Part shown: positions 11,301 through 23,700 of the stretch, in pieces
How positions within the stretch are numbered: position 1 is the first letter of the stretch
Layout of the letters: each line of letters opens with the position of its first letter
NCBI RefSeq assembly: GCF_024323335.1
Contig: NC_066581.1
Span: 179,235,330-179,299,329 of the forward strand
Direction of reading: 5' to 3'
DNA length: 64,000 nt
Source of the DNA: Lathyrus oleraceus
Lineage: Eukaryota; Streptophyta; Magnoliopsida; Fabales; Fabaceae
Program-made: the position numbers and the translations under genes
Notes under the pieces: generated by a model
Database searches by the model: none
Told to the model about the DNA's origin: nothing
The model's input: only the letters and a program-made list of their open reading frames with translations

Positions 11301-14300
11301 GTCACACCAATGATGTGCATTTTCTTGATTTTTGTTCACATGCTTCCTCTCATCCAATTGACCCCAAATTTTGCATGAATCATCTATCACATGTCTAGTT
11401 TGTGTATGAATTTTCTTGGAATTAATCATGCTGTTTCCAATTTATTTGAGAATTTTCTTCCCTGCCTAGTCAAATGTTGACTTTTTGTGCTACACATTGC
11501 CATTTCATTTGGGAAATCCTCATATCATATTGTATGATCGTGAAATTTCATATGTGCAGACTAGACATCTTGAGCTTTGCATTGGTGTTAATCTCATTCA
11601 TTTCTCATCTGTTTTCAATTTGATATGATTTTTTGAAGTTGACCCATGTTTGTTGACCTTCATTGTGCATGCTTGAATTTGGTTTGACTTCTTGATTTTA
11701 ATTGACTGCCTTCCTCTCATCCAAATGCCATGAAATTTGACATGCTTGCCATGCTAGATGTTAGGATTGAATGTGATTTATTTGATAATTTTTGAGATTG
11801 TTTGGGTTGACTTTTGAATGAAGTCTTGCTGTTGACCTATTTGTGCTTCTTATTGCCATGCTTTGCATTCTTTTGTGCATAAAATGACATTGATGCATGA
11901 TTTGATTATGAATCCAATTGAGATAGCTTCTTAAATGTTTGAACATGAATTGGGTTGACTTTACTTTGCTGTTTTGACCTTTTCTTTCATCTTTGACCCT
12001 AGGCTAGTCCTAGTGGTCTTTTGAGCTTACAATTGAGTTAATGTTTCAGGTTAAGCACCAATGCCTCAAAGATCATTCAAATTTGATTGAGTTGGATTAT
12101 ATATCATGTGCTAACCCTTATTTTGTAGGTGTGACTCATATAGTTGAGTCTTGTGCTTTGCACATTAGTCCCTCTGTGGTTGACTGTTGTTTATCCATTC
12201 CTTTTTGATTTGAACTGTTGACTTGTTTACTAATAAGTTTGACTTTTTCAGGTACACTTTAGTTGCTTTAGTTGCTTGCTTTGCTATTTAGCAATTGCTT
12301 TTGAGGTATAATTACTTCTTCTTCATGTAGTCTGGAGACCCGGTCTGTTATTTGACCGGACAAACTGTCTGAAGTCCTCCTTAAGAGGCAATGCCTGTGT
12401 GTGTTTAAAATTGTCCCAAGCAGGAAAAGTCCTTCAAGTAAGGCAATTGGTGGAAGGTAGGGATAAGTAATCTATCCCCCACTATTCAGTGTGTCCTCTC
12501 TTTGCTCCCATTACATGGTTGAAGCATTGAGATAAAAACCCAAGATCTAATCGAGTCAATAATGTGGAGAGAGTTCCTACTTTCTGAACTCCCACACTTT
12601 CTTATATGCTCTCCCTGATTAGGGATAGAAGCAATGAGGCACACCCCTCATCTCCTTTTCATCTGCTTCACCTTAGCCTCTCAATGGCAAGGTTAAGAGC
12701 GACATTTACCTATTACAGTGGACTTTCATAGTCAAACCCTCTTGTGTGAGCCCCTTGTTTGGCTATAGAGTGTGCTGTTTGATATTCATTGATTGATTGA
12801 TTGCTTCATGTGCACTTGTTTGCTTGTATGCTATGCATTTATCATTATCATCAATTGCCATTAATACATGATCATCTCATTTGTCTTTGTGATGCTATCA
12901 TTGTTACTTACCCATTGAGGACAATTGTAAGTCCATTGCTTTGGCATTTGCTCCTATGACATGGAAGGATAGAGTGTAAGACCTCATTGGTCACTCATAT
13001 CTTTTGTTGCTTTGTATGTGAGGATACAGTTATAAGTCCCTGTAAGTTGGCATCTGCTTTCCTGTGATCATAGTTTGTTTTATCTGTTTGTGTGTGAGGA
13101 TCCATTGTAAGTCCCTGTAATGTGGCATTGGTTTTCCTATGAGCATCTGTGGAGTTAACTTAAGTCCAGATAGATTGGCAGTTGACTTTCCATATTTCAC
13201 TCTTGTTTTCTTTTGAGGAGATTAGTGTAAGTCCATTGAGTGGCTTCTGATATCCTGTTCTGTTTTAGGAGACTGGTGTAAATCCATCTATTGGTATCTG
13301 GTATCCGCCTTTTGTTTTCTTTTGAGGAGATTAGTGTAAGACCATTGAGTGGCTTCTGACATCCATTTTGTTTTAGGAGATTGGTATAAGACCAGTGATT
13401 GGCATCCGATATCCGCTTTTCTTTCTTGTTTGTTTGTTATTATCCATTGCTTATTCCAAAGGACACACTTGAATCATCTTCTATATGATCTCAAGAAGTG
13501 AACCTTCTAAGAAGTTTTACTTTCCATCCATCCATTCATCCTCATTATGTCCTAAACCTTTTCACACTTTGATTTCAAACTTGACATAGATATTGTGCAA
13601 ACTTCTTCATGTTTTCAAACAAAAAACCTGGACCCGAGTCCTTGACTTTTTTCAAACTCATTTCATAATACTTCTTTGAATCAATCTTAATCATACTTTG
13701 ACTTCATTTTCATAATCACAATCAATTAACTTCACTCATTCACTTGTTTTGGCTCTGTCCATTGTTAATCTTTTCACATTAGCCATAGGTTTCAATTATC
13801 ATTGTGGTTGATGTAAATCTTGCCTATCCTTAGTGAGTCGACAGTAAGACTTCCGTACTGAAAACAGGGCTAACCCCTCTAGTACGTCGAAGCTATCCTC
13901 GCATGGTGGATGTTGTTCTTGGTCGAGTTTTCTCCCATTGATAATGAAAAGCCTCAGTGCTTGTGTTTAAAATTGAATCCACCAACTTTTGGAAATCTTT
14001 TAGCCGAACTACGGCGTTTTGATCCTTACCTTTGATGGAAGGTACGTAGGCAGCGGGTTCATCCGTTCAAACCCAATAATAAAATGTATATTCTTTTCTC
14101 ATCATCCCAATCATGTTTGCACAATGTTTATGTCATAACAAATAACAATCTTTTACAACAAGTGTGAAAAGGGCTCCCTAGGAGTACCTAGGACGTAGTG
14201 GGTGCCTAACACCTTCCCATTGCGTAACTTACCCCTTACCCAGACTCTCTGATCTTTTATTAGTTTTCTACGTGTAAAACTTCTTAGGCTTTTGTTCGCT

Positions 14301-14411
14301 TTTTAGCCAGTCCTTTGGATAAATAAAAGTGCGGTGGCGACTCGAAACTTCATTGTATGCTTTGCTTATGGTTTAATCGATAAATCATATGGCGACGAAT
14401 ACACCGCTACA
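8309..14411 (+). repeat. 5' LTR of Ogre copy 1
   Basis: It starts TGTAAGACCCCAATTTTGGC, the same as the 3' LTR at 29048, and ends CACCGCTACA six bases before the primer site; the end is inferred from TG...CA and the primer site. At about 6.1 kb it is of typical Ogre size. No gene is present. The stretch near 12300-12800 and the final 250 bp (from GGTGCCTAACACCTTCCC near 14200) are also recognisable in the second Ogre LTR, so they are probably the promoter/R or processing parts. Several long AT-rich stretches carry no recognisable signal. Confidence 0.88.
12905..13430 (+). repeat. Degenerate tandem repeat inside the Ogre 5' LTR
   Basis: About eight units of 45-65 bp follow the pattern GAGGA...GTAAGTCC(A/C)...TGGCATCTG..TTTCC. 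Later units alternate between TTGAGGAGATTAGTGTAAG and TTTTAGGAGA(C/T)TGGT. No coding potential is seen. Confidence 0.7.
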
Positions 14412-14417
14412 GAAAAG

Positions 14418-14435
14418 TGGCGACTCTGCTGGGGA
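14418..14435 (+). other. Primer binding site, tRNA-Arg type
   Basis: TGGCGACTCTGCTGGGGA lies just after the LTR end. Ogre elements are known to prime from tRNA-Arg with this type of site, and the second Ogre copy has the same 18 bases on the other strand at 59315-59332. Confidence 0.88.
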
Positions 14436-15365
14436 AGTACATCGATCCTTGGTGGTATTGCCTACTTTTCACCCTTGTTGTGCTATATTATCATTTGTTA
14501 TATGACATATTTTTGTACAATTTGGGATCACTGTATTGATTGTAATGTGTGAATTGCTTGATATACAATTGATGTTTGCTTTGGTGATCTGTGAGATGAG
14601 TTCTATACCCGAACTCGAGTGCACTCTAGGATAGGAGAATGGCATAGTCTTGTCGACTGGTGTGGAGTATTCCTTAGCCAGTTGACTTGCGAGTCCATTC
14701 ACTTGGTGGAGGTCATGTTGAACTAATAATGTCACACAAGTTATTTGTGGTTAGGCATTATTCTTTCAATCATGTTCCGCAGAAGCCAAGGACCTTAGTT
14801 TACCAAACCCATCTTGGCCTATTTTTAGGACCGTAGTGCGGAGGTCGTTCAGATGTCAGTTCTGATACGATTGTCACGCGATACTACACTCATAAGAGTT
14901 TCTCTTGAGAATATTCTTGGAATACGAGTATTCGTTCCTCCGATAATATTCGAAAGATGGAACGATGATTATGGGAACCTCTGATAGAACATGTCTGGCA
15001 GGTTTAAACCCTAGTACACTCCCTTTGGGTGGTTCTTAACCGAGACCCCATGCTCGTGACTCTCAACAAACCCGTGATTCGTGGTTGAGTCGTTCAAACA
15101 TTGTTAATATCAATGGATCCCGGATCAGGTGTAAAACCTAAAATCCACCAAAGCGGCTGGTTGATATTAAGAATGTCTGAACCGGTTCATGTACCGTTAA
15201 TATCAATGGAACTTGGGTGTCGATAAGGTGAAAACCTAAATCCACCAAAATGGATGATTGATATTAGGGATACATTGAGCTTTCCCACGACCTTTGTTTG
15301 GCGTGCTTTGCTTGATCCTTGAGTGTGTTTGTTGCATTCATGCATTCACGCATTCATCCGCATTC
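14436..15365 (+). other. Ogre 5' leader between primer site and ORF1
   Basis: This is non-coding leader. It holds two tandem copies of an 80-90-bp unit (about 15103-15182 and 15196-15270), each built around GTTAATATCAATGGA...AAACCTAAA(A)TCCACCAAA...TTGATATTA. GTTAATATCAA and TTGATATTAA within a unit are inverted, so each can fold. An open stretch just upstream of the chosen ORF1 start is low-complexity CATTCATGCATTCACGCATT and is probably untranslated. Confidence 0.7.
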
Positions 15366-16874
15366 ATGTCATCAAAAGAGAAAATTTTCAAGGAACTTAA
15401 AGGGTTATTTGCAAAATTTTCAGACATGGAAAGACCAAAGAGGTATACAAAGAAGTACAGCTTCAGACAGCCTGATGTCAAAGAGTTAAGGAATCTGACA
15501 TCATATGTATTAGATCCCTTGGGTTTCAAAGCTCGCTATGGGAAGCTTCTGCCGCTGTTGACTACTCAGGTGGATGAGGGATTGATGAGCACCCTTGCTC
15601 AGTTCTATGATCCGCTCTATCACTGCTTCTTATTTCCGGACTTCCAGTTGTTGCCGACTTTGGAAGAATACTCTCACCTTATTGGGATTCCTATTCTGGA
15701 TCAAGTGTCGTTCAGTGGCTTAGAGAGTATTCCATCTGCTCGAGAGATTTCTAGCTTGTTGCATATAGATGAAGATCTGATTAGAGCTAATCTGACTACC
15801 AAAGGCGGAATTCAAGGTTTTCCTTCCGAGTTCCTCATTGACCAAGCTACCTTTTATGGGAAAGCCATGAGTGAGGATGCCTTTGAGGCTCTATTTGTGC
15901 TGCTTATCTATGGATTGGTGCTGTTTCCCAACTTCGACAAGTTCGTTGATATGAACGCCATTAGGATCTTTGCAGTCCTTAATCCAGTTCCGACCTTGTT
16001 GGGTGATACATATGTCTCCATGCACCTAAGGAATATGAAGAATGGAGGAGTTATTGTCTGCTGTTTACCCCTGCTATACAAGTGGTTTATTTCGCACTTG
16101 CCGCAGACAGTTGCTTTCAAGGAGAACAAGGGATGTCTACGGTGGTCTCAGAGACTCATGTCTCTCACCAATGATGATATCACCTGGTATGATCGCGTGT
16201 ACGATACCGTCCAGATCATTGATTATTGTGGGGAATTCCCTAATGTGCCTCTTCTTGGTACATGTGGTGGGATTACCTACAATCCTATTCTTGCACGACG
16301 TCAGCTTGGGTTCCCCCTAAAGGATAAACCCAATAACATTCTGTTAGAAGGTGTGTTCTTTCAGGAGGGTAAAGATCCCCAAGGCCTGAAAGCCAGATTT
16401 GTCCGTGCTTGGCGCAATATCCACAAGAAGAGTAGGAATGAGTTGGGTCTGAAGAACTGCATTGCTTTGGAGCCATACACCTCTTGGGTCAGACAGAGAG
16501 CTGCCACCTACCTGATGCCATATGATCATCCGAGACCTACACTGTTGGATGTGGCTGGGCCTTCAACCCTCCCTACCCAACGTGTAGAGGAGTTGAGAGA
16601 AGAAGACCTTTCGCGTGCCTGGATCCGCGAAAGAGAGGAATTGCTGCAGCAGCTCAAGGAGAAGGATGCTATGATTGAATTTCTCGAGCACCGAGTGATC
16701 GACGATCCGAACGACACTTGGACTTCTCTACTTCCTCAGTCCTCCAAATTCTGGAAGAGGAGGTATGATCGACTTGCTAAAGAGAAAGCTGATATGGAGG
16801 CTGCCTATGAGAGAGAGATCAAGAAGTTGTGCACTTCTCGTCCTCCAGCATCCCGAGCTGTTAGGGATCCATAG
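15366..16874 (+). CDS. Ogre ORF1, extra protein upstream of gag (about 502 aa)
   Basis: This is the extra ORF that Ogre elements carry before gag; its biochemical role is unknown. The protein is soluble-looking, with no signal peptide or membrane segment. Residues about 30-120 contain the conserved block LTSYVLDPLGFKARYGKLL and then FYDPLYHCFLFPDFQLLPTL, EEYSHLIGIPI. That layout resembles plant-mobile-domain and related helical plant transposon proteins. The last 110 residues are charged coiled coil (EELREEDLSRAW, REELLQQLKEKDAMIEFLEHR, LAKEKADMEAAYEREIKKL). I chose the ATG at 15366 (MSSKEKIF); an in-frame ATG at 15426 (MERPKRYTKKYSF) is equally possible. The upstream extension to 15294 is rejected because its DNA is leader-like. 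The frame is fully open, and the second Ogre copy lacks this gene. Confidence 0.85.
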   Translation: MSSKEKIFKELKGLFAKFSDMERPKRYTKKYSFRQPDVKELRNLTSYVLDPLGFKARYGKLLPLLTTQVDEGLMSTLAQFYDPLYHCFLFPDFQLLPTLEEYSHLIGIPILDQVSFSGLESIPSAREISSLLHIDEDLIRANLTTKGGIQGFPSEFLIDQATFYGKAMSEDAFEALFVLLIYGLVLFPNFDKFVDMNAIRIFAVLNPVPTLLGDTYVSMHLRNMKNGGVIVCCLPLLYKWFISHLPQTVAFKENKGCLRWSQRLMSLTNDDITWYDRVYDTVQIIDYCGEFPNVPLLGTCGGITYNPILARRQLGFPLKDKPNNILLEGVFFQEGKDPQGLKARFVRAWRNIHKKSRNELGLKNCIALEPYTSWVRQRAATYLMPYDHPRPTLLDVAGPSTLPTQRVEELREEDLSRAWIREREELLQQLKEKDAMIEFLEHRVIDDPNDTWTSLLPQSSKFWKRRYDRLAKEKADMEAAYEREIKKLCTSRPPASRAVRDP

Positions 16875-17172
16875 GATGTCATTTACCTTTTCTCTTTGTA
16901 ATGAATTAAAAGAACGCTGTACTGCTTTGTTTCAATATATTTGAATGAAATATTTTCCATGAGCAATTAAATGTTTAAATACTTCAAAATATTGCAAACA
17001 ACACCCTAAGGGTTCCTTGAAAACAAAGCATTTGCACAAGCATTTCATGCATCATTCTTGCATAAGCAGGTACCCTTTGTTTCTGGTCTTCTGGTTCTAA
17101 CCTCTGTTCTTCATTTATTTTGAAGACAAGCTGACTCACCGGTATTATACAAGAGTCAACTCTGCCAGAATC
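16875..17172 (+). other. Spacer between ORF1 and gag
   Basis: A 298-bp AT-rich non-coding gap with no clear promoter motif. How gag is translated downstream of ORF1 (re-initiation, separate transcript or splicing) cannot be told from the sequence. Confidence 0.6.
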
Positions 17173-20100
17173 ATGGAGCAGTTGGAACAAGAGAACCAAA
17201 GTCTGAGAGACGAGGTCGCCAGACTTGGCGCTTTGATGGAGCAACTTCTCGCTGCCCAGAATCAGCCTGCTCCGTCGCAGCCAGCAACTCCGGTTCAGCG
17301 GACGGTCATATCAGAGATAGCTACTTCAACGGTGCCTGTCAGCGCCCATCAGCCTAATGCTATGCCTCCCGGTTTTCCTTGGGGGATGCCTCCTGGCTTC
17401 ATACCTGATCTGCCAGCTCCTACCTTTGCTCAAATGCCGGCATCTAGCCCGGTCCCTGTTCCCGCTCCTCCTGTCGTGCATACCATGCCTAGGGTAGACG
17501 ACACCATCTATCACTCTGAAGCTTCTGAGGGCTCAGATGTTCATGAAAAGATGGACGCTATGAACGACCAATTCCTTGAGCTGAGAAAGGAATTGAGGAC
17601 TCTCCGTGGCAAAGATCTCTTCGGCAAGTCTGCAGCCGAACTCTGCCTAGTTCCCGGTGTGAAAATACCAATCAAATTCAAGGTCCCAGACTTTGAAAAG
17701 TATAAGGGGAACACCTGTCCATTAGCTCACCTGGTCATGTACGCCAGGAAGATGTCAACACAAACTGATAATGATCAACTCTTGATCCATTATTTTCAAG
17801 ACAGTTTGTCTGGTGCCGCGCTCAGATGGTACATGAGCCTGGACAGCGTCAACATCCGGTCTTTCAACGACCTTGGCGAAGCTTTTGTCAAACAATACAA
17901 GTATAATGTTGATATGGCACCTGACAGAGATCAACTCAGGTCCATGTCACAGAAGGACAAGGAATCGTTCAAGGAGTACGCCCAGAGATGGCGTGAGCTG
18001 GCAGCTCAAATCACTCCACCATTGGAAGAGAAAGAGATGACCAAGATTTTTCTGAAAACTCTTGGTTCATTTTATTATGAACGAATGGTGGCAAGCGCTC
18101 CCTCTGATTTCACCGAGATGGTGAATATGGGGATGCGTCTTGAAGAAGGCGTCCGCGAGGGACGGTTAGCTAAGGATGATGGTTCTTCCTCTAAAAGATA
18201 TGGAGCGTTTAAGAGGAAAGAAGGTGAAGCGCATGCCGTGCAATCTCAGCCGAAACATAGAAGACCCTCTATTCAGAGGAAGCCTGCACGACATTCCGGT
18301 CATCAGCACCAGGTGGCTCACGTAGCGCCTGTTTTCAAGGACAACACTCCTCAACGTCAGCAATATCAACCTCAACAGTATCAGCATCAGCAACAATATC
18401 AACAACCCCAGTATCAACAACAAGCTCGTCCGCAGCAACAGGCTTATCAGCCTCGTGGGAGTACGAGTAATCAAGCAAACATGGGCTATGAAAGGAAGAA
18501 GATCAGTTTTGATCCGATTCCTATGTCGTATGTGGAGTTATATCCCTCTCTAATAGAGCGGAAGTTGGTTTCTCCAAGAGATCCTCCGGCTATACCTGCA
18601 AACCCGCAATGGTGGTATAAGCCTGACCTGCATTGTGTCTATCACTCTGGCGCTCCGGGCCATGACATTGAAAATTGCCTCCAGCTGAAGACTAAGGTTC
18701 AAGACCTTATGAGAAGCGGAATTCTGAGTTTTGAAGACTCCAACCCGAACGTCACCAGGAACCCATTGCCTTCGCATGGGAAATCTGTGAATATGATTCA
18801 GGAAGACCTTGGGGAATACAAGGTGGAGTACATCAGTCATATCCGGCAGTCATTGGTTGGATTACATAAGATGCTGTGTCAGCACAGCTATTTGAAGCAT
18901 AACCATGACCAGTGCCGCGTCTGCTCGGTCAATCGTTTGGGTTGTGACCAGGTTCGCAAGGAATTACAAATGATGTTGAATGAAGGTACCATTGAGATTC
19001 TTCAGAATCGCAATGTGGATGTAGTTGAGCCCGAAGTGAGTGTCATCTCCCCGGTGTTCAAATTGCCTGAGCCTGTTGTTATTCGCTACAATAGCAACAA
19101 GCCGAAGGCTTCCCCTGCTTTGATCATCAAACCAGCCGGCCCTGTGCCGTATTCATCTGATAAAGCCGTACCTTTCCGGTACAATCCTGTTGCCGTCCAG
19201 GATGGGGTTGAGGTACCTCTACCGTCTACTTCCGTGACCACTATCGCTGATGTTAGTGGTTTGACCCGAAGCGGTCGTGTGTTTTCTGCGCCTCCGAAGG
19301 CTACTGCTTCTGACACTGTTGTGCACCCTGTAGGGAATGCTGTGAATGTTCAGAATCCGGCACTTGCTGTTGCCCAGCCTTCCTCCTCCGTACCAAAGAC
19401 TCCCATTTCTTCAGTTGTTGGCCCGAGTGGCATTATTGATGAAGAATCTGATGAGATGCTGAGGCTCATCAGAAAGAGCGAGTACAATATTGTAGACCAG
19501 CTTCTACATACGCCTTCCAAAATTTCTATTCTTTCTCTATTGCTGAATTCAGAGCCTCATAGGGAGTCTCTGCAGAAGGTCTTGGATCTGGCGTATGTTG
19601 ATCATGATGTCACCCTGGAGCAATTTGATAGCATTATTGCAAACATCACCGCTTGCAACACTCTGAGCTTTTGTGACGCTGATCTCCCTGAGGAGGGAAG
19701 AGACCACAACATGGCTTTACACATCTCTATGAATTGCAAATCGGATGCAATGTCCAATGTACTGGTGGACACTGGATCGTCCCTTAATGTGTTGCCAAAA
19801 TCCACACTCTCTCGTCTATCATATCAAGGTCCTCCTATGAGGCAGAGTGGGGTTGTTGTAAAAGCATTTGATGGGTCGCGCAAGACCGTGATTGGGGAAG
19901 TTGATCTCCCAATCAAGATAGGACCAAGTGATTTCCAGATCACTTTTCAAGTAATGGATATCCACCCATCATACAGCTGTCTCTTAGGCAGACCATGGAT
20001 TCACGAGGCTGGCACCGTGACATCCACCCTACACCAAAAGCTGAAGTTTGTGAAAAATAAGAAATTGGTTGTAGTAGGGGGAGAAAGGGCGCTCCTGGTT

Positions 20101-20504
20101 AGCCATCTGTCTTCTTTCTCGTACATTGACGCAGAGGATGAAGTTGGAACTCAGTTCCAAGCTTTATCTATTGATGAACCAATTGAGAAGAAGTCTCCTT
20201 CATTCACTTCCTACCGTGATGCAAAACTGTCCATTGAATGTGGTGCAGTCGCTGGATTAGGGAAAGTGCTTGAACTTGAAGATAACCGATCCCGGGCTGG
20301 CATTGGCTTTGGTTCTGGGGCATGCAACGAGCAAGGTCTGTTCACCAGTGGAGGATTCATTCACGCCGATCAACCTGCGGAAGAGGAAGCCGCTGCTATC
20401 ATTGAAGAAGAAGACGCAGAAGACTTGAACAATTTTGTTATTCCTGGTGGTGTCTGCCACAATTGGGTCGCTGTAGATGTTCCTACAGTCATCCATAGAT
20501 CAGA
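17173..20504 (+). CDS. Ogre gag-protease (first coding exon of the polyprotein)
   Basis: The protein begins MEQLEQENQSLRDEVARLG, a short coiled coil. A Pro-rich linker follows, then the retrotransposon Gag capsid domain at about residues 168-325 (from PDFEKYKGNTCPLAHL, through AALRWYMSL and RDQLRSMSQKDKESFKEYAQRWREL). A basic, Gln/Tyr-rich tract lies at about 340-425. C488 begins the knuckle-like CVYHSGAPGHDIENC, which is not a canonical CCHC. The aspartic protease has DTGSS with catalytic Asp866 and a C-terminal LLGRPW flap/psi motif. Unspliced, the frame ends at TAA 20506-20508. The stop overlaps the splice donor, so the unspliced RNA yields Gag-Pro alone and the spliced RNA yields Gag-Pro-Pol. 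It makes the virus-like particle and processes the polyprotein. No disabling lesion is seen. Confidence 0.92.
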
Positions 20505-20785
20505 GTAAATTGTTCACTTTGTTTAAAACCCTTCTCCCATGCCAAAAGGAGAAGTGATGACATTGTTGGCAAAGCATATATACAATGATATTTTCATTCA
20601 ATTTTTGCATTGTTAAACATTTGTTTTTCCTTTGTTTTCACTTTTTGCTTTTCTTTATGAAATCAGTGATCACAAAAAACCATAAAAACAAAAACAAAAA
20701 GCAATAAAAGCAAACATTTTTCATCTGCATAATGATTTGTTTGTCTAAATTCTGAAGTTTTTCTTTAACCAAAATCATTATGCAG
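20505..20785 (+). other. Ogre intron between protease and RT (281 bp)
   Basis: The donor is GA|GTAAAT at 20505 and the acceptor ATTATGCAG|G ends at 20785. Removing 281 bp (not a multiple of 3) deletes the TAA stop and joins the codon GA+G in frame to TTG ATC CTA AAA CCC, producing an open frame of about 2264 residues. Introns at this place are an established Ogre trait. The interior is AT-rich, with a conserved block CTTTGTTTA(A/G)AAACCCTTCTCCCATG after the donor that is also found in the second Ogre. Confidence 0.9.
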
Positions 20786-23700
20786 GTTGATCCTAAAACC
20801 CATTGAACATAATGATCCAACGCCATCTCCCAATTTTGAATTCCCTGTATTTGAGGCAGAGGAAGATGACGTTGAAGAGATTCCCGATGAGATTACCCGT
20901 CTCCTTGAGCACGAAGAGAAGATCATTCAGCCGCATCTCGAAGACTTGGAAACAGTCAACTTGGGATCTGAAGATTGTGTTCGCCTGGTGAAGATTGGGG
21001 CACTTCTTGAAGGGTCTGTCAAGGAAGACTTGATCAGCTTGCTACGAGAATATTCAGATATCTTTGCTTGGTCCTACGAAGACATGCCAGGTTTAGATAC
21101 AGATATTGTGCAACATTTCCTGCCTTTGAAGCCTGAGTGCGTGCCTGTGAAGCAGAAGCTCAGAAGAACTCATCCAGATATGGCAGTGAAGATCAAAGAG
21201 GAAGTTCAGAAGCAAATTGATGCGGGGTTTCTGGTGACTTCTACATATCCTCAATGGGTGGCCAATATTGTGCCTGTTCCTAAGAAGGACGGAAAAGTCC
21301 GTATGTGCGTTGATTACAGAGATTTGAATAAAGCTAGTCCAAAAGATGATTTTCCTCTACCACACATTGACATGTTGGTAGACAATACAGCTAAATTCAA
21401 AGTCTTTTCCTTTATGGACGGATTTTCCGGATATAATCAAATCAAGATGGCACCAGAGGATATGGAGAAGACAACATTCATCACACCTTGGGGAACATTC
21501 TGTTATCGAGTGATGCCCTTCGGTTTGAAGAACGCCGGAGCCACGTATCAACGAGCTATGACTACCTTGTTTCACGATATGATGCACAAGGAGATAGAAG
21601 TCTATGTTGATGATATGATTGCTAAGTCCCGAACGGAAGTTGAGCATATTGAGCATTTGTTGAAGCTTTTTCAGCGTTTGAGGAAGTTCAAACTCCGCCT
21701 GAATCCGAACAAATGTACTTTTGGAGTCCGTTCCGGCAAGTTGTTGGGTTTTGTGGTAAGTGAAAGAGGTATTGAGGTTGATCCTGCAAAGGTCAAAGCA
21801 ATACAAGAGATGCCTGCACCCAAAACTGAGAAGCAAGTTCGAGGTTTTCTTGGCCGCTTGAACTACATTTCCAGATTTATATCCCACATGACTGCCACAT
21901 GTGCGCCGATATTCAAGCTCCTCCGGAAAGATCAGTCTCATGATTGGACCGAGGATTGCCAGAAAGCTTTCGACAGTATCAAAGATTATCTGTCTGAACC
22001 GCCGATTTTGTCTCCGCCAGTGGAAGGAAGACCTCTGATTATGTACTTGACAGTTCTTGAAGACTCGATGGGTTGTGTACTCGGTCAACAAGATGAATCA
22101 GGGAAGAAGGAGTTTGCTATATACTACCTCAGTAAGAAGTTTACTGATTGTGAGTCTCGGTACTCTATGCTTGAGAAGACGTGCTGTGCTTTAGCTTGGG
22201 CAGCTAAGCGTTTGCGCCAGTACATGATTAATCATACAACTTGGTTGATATCCAGAATGGATCCAATTAAGTATATATTCGAGAAGCCTGCTTTAACTGG
22301 GAGGATTGCCCGTTGGCAGATGTTATTGTCTGAGTATGATATCGAGTATCGAGCTCAGAAAGCTATCAAAGGTAGTATCTTGGCTGACCATCTAGCGCAC
22401 CAGCCGATTGAAGATCATCAGTCTGTTCAGTATGACTTCCCTGACGAAGAAATTCTGTATTTGAAGATGAAAGATTGCGATGAGCCTACACTTGATGAAG
22501 GTCCGGAACCTGGTTCCAGATGGACGATGGTGTTTGATGGCGCTGTTAATCAATATGGAAATGGAATTGGGGCAGTAATTGTTAATCCCCAGGGATCGCA
22601 CATTCCATTTACAGCAAGGCTAACTTTCAAATGCACGAATAATATGGCGGAGTATGAAGCCTGTATTATGGGACTTGAAGAATGCATTGACTTAAGGATC
22701 AAGTATCTTGATGTCTATGGTGATTCAGCTTTGGTTGTCAATCAGATCAAAGGTGAATGGGAGACGAATCAACCAGGTCTCATTCCATACAGAGATTATG
22801 CAAGGAGAATTTCAACTTTCTTCACAGAAGTGGAATTTTATCATATTCCTCGAGAGGATAATCGGATGGCAGATGCCCTTGCTACGCTTGCTTCCATGAT
22901 TGTTGTCAGATGGTGGAATGATGTTCCCAACATCACTGTGATGCGCTTGGACAGACCAGCTCACATATTTGCAATTGAAGAAGTGAAAGATGACAAGCCT
23001 TGGTATTTTGATATCAAGAATTTCCTCCAGAACCAGGTCTACCCGCCTGGGGCATCTGTGAAAGATAGGAAAACCTTGAGAAGGTTGTCAGGCAGTTTCT
23101 ACCTCAGTGGAGAAGTGCTGTACAAAAGAAATTTTGATATGGTTTTGCTCAGATGCGTGGATAGACACGAAGCAAACCTATTGATGACTGAGGTCCATGA
23201 GGGTTCATTTGGTACTCATTCCAATGGACATGCCATGGCTAAGAAGATGTTGAGAGCAGGCTACTATTGGCTGACAATGGAGTCTGACTGTTGCAAGTAT
23301 GTGAAGAAATGTCACAAGTGTCAGATTTATGCGGATAAGATTCATATTCCTCCGACGCTCCTGAACGTGATTTCATCACCATGGCCTTTCTCTATGTGGG
23401 GAATCGACATGATCGGCATGATTGAGCCGAAAGCGTCCAATGGACATCGCTTTATTCTCGTAGCAATTGATTACTTCACCAGATGGGTTGAAGCCGCTTC
23501 GTACGCGAATGTAACCAGGCAGGTGGTTGTGAAGTTTATCAAGAACCAGCTGATTTGCCGTTATGGTGTGCCAGAGAGGATCATTACTGATAATGGATCT
23601 AATCTGAATAACAAAATGATGGATGAGTTGTGCGTTGAATTCAAGATTGCACACCATAATTCCTCTCCCTACAGACCTAAGATGAATGGGGCTGTTGAAG

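Noticed and set aside
15294..15365. N-terminal extension of Ogre ORF1
   Set aside because: The DNA is CATTCATGCATTCACGCATTCA-like leader and the peptide is not like the rest of the protein; the ATG at 15366 or 15426 fits better.
21357..22091. Long minus-strand open frame (244 codons) in the Ogre pol
   Set aside because: It lies wholly antisense to reverse transcriptase and RNase H with intact motifs; a composition shadow.
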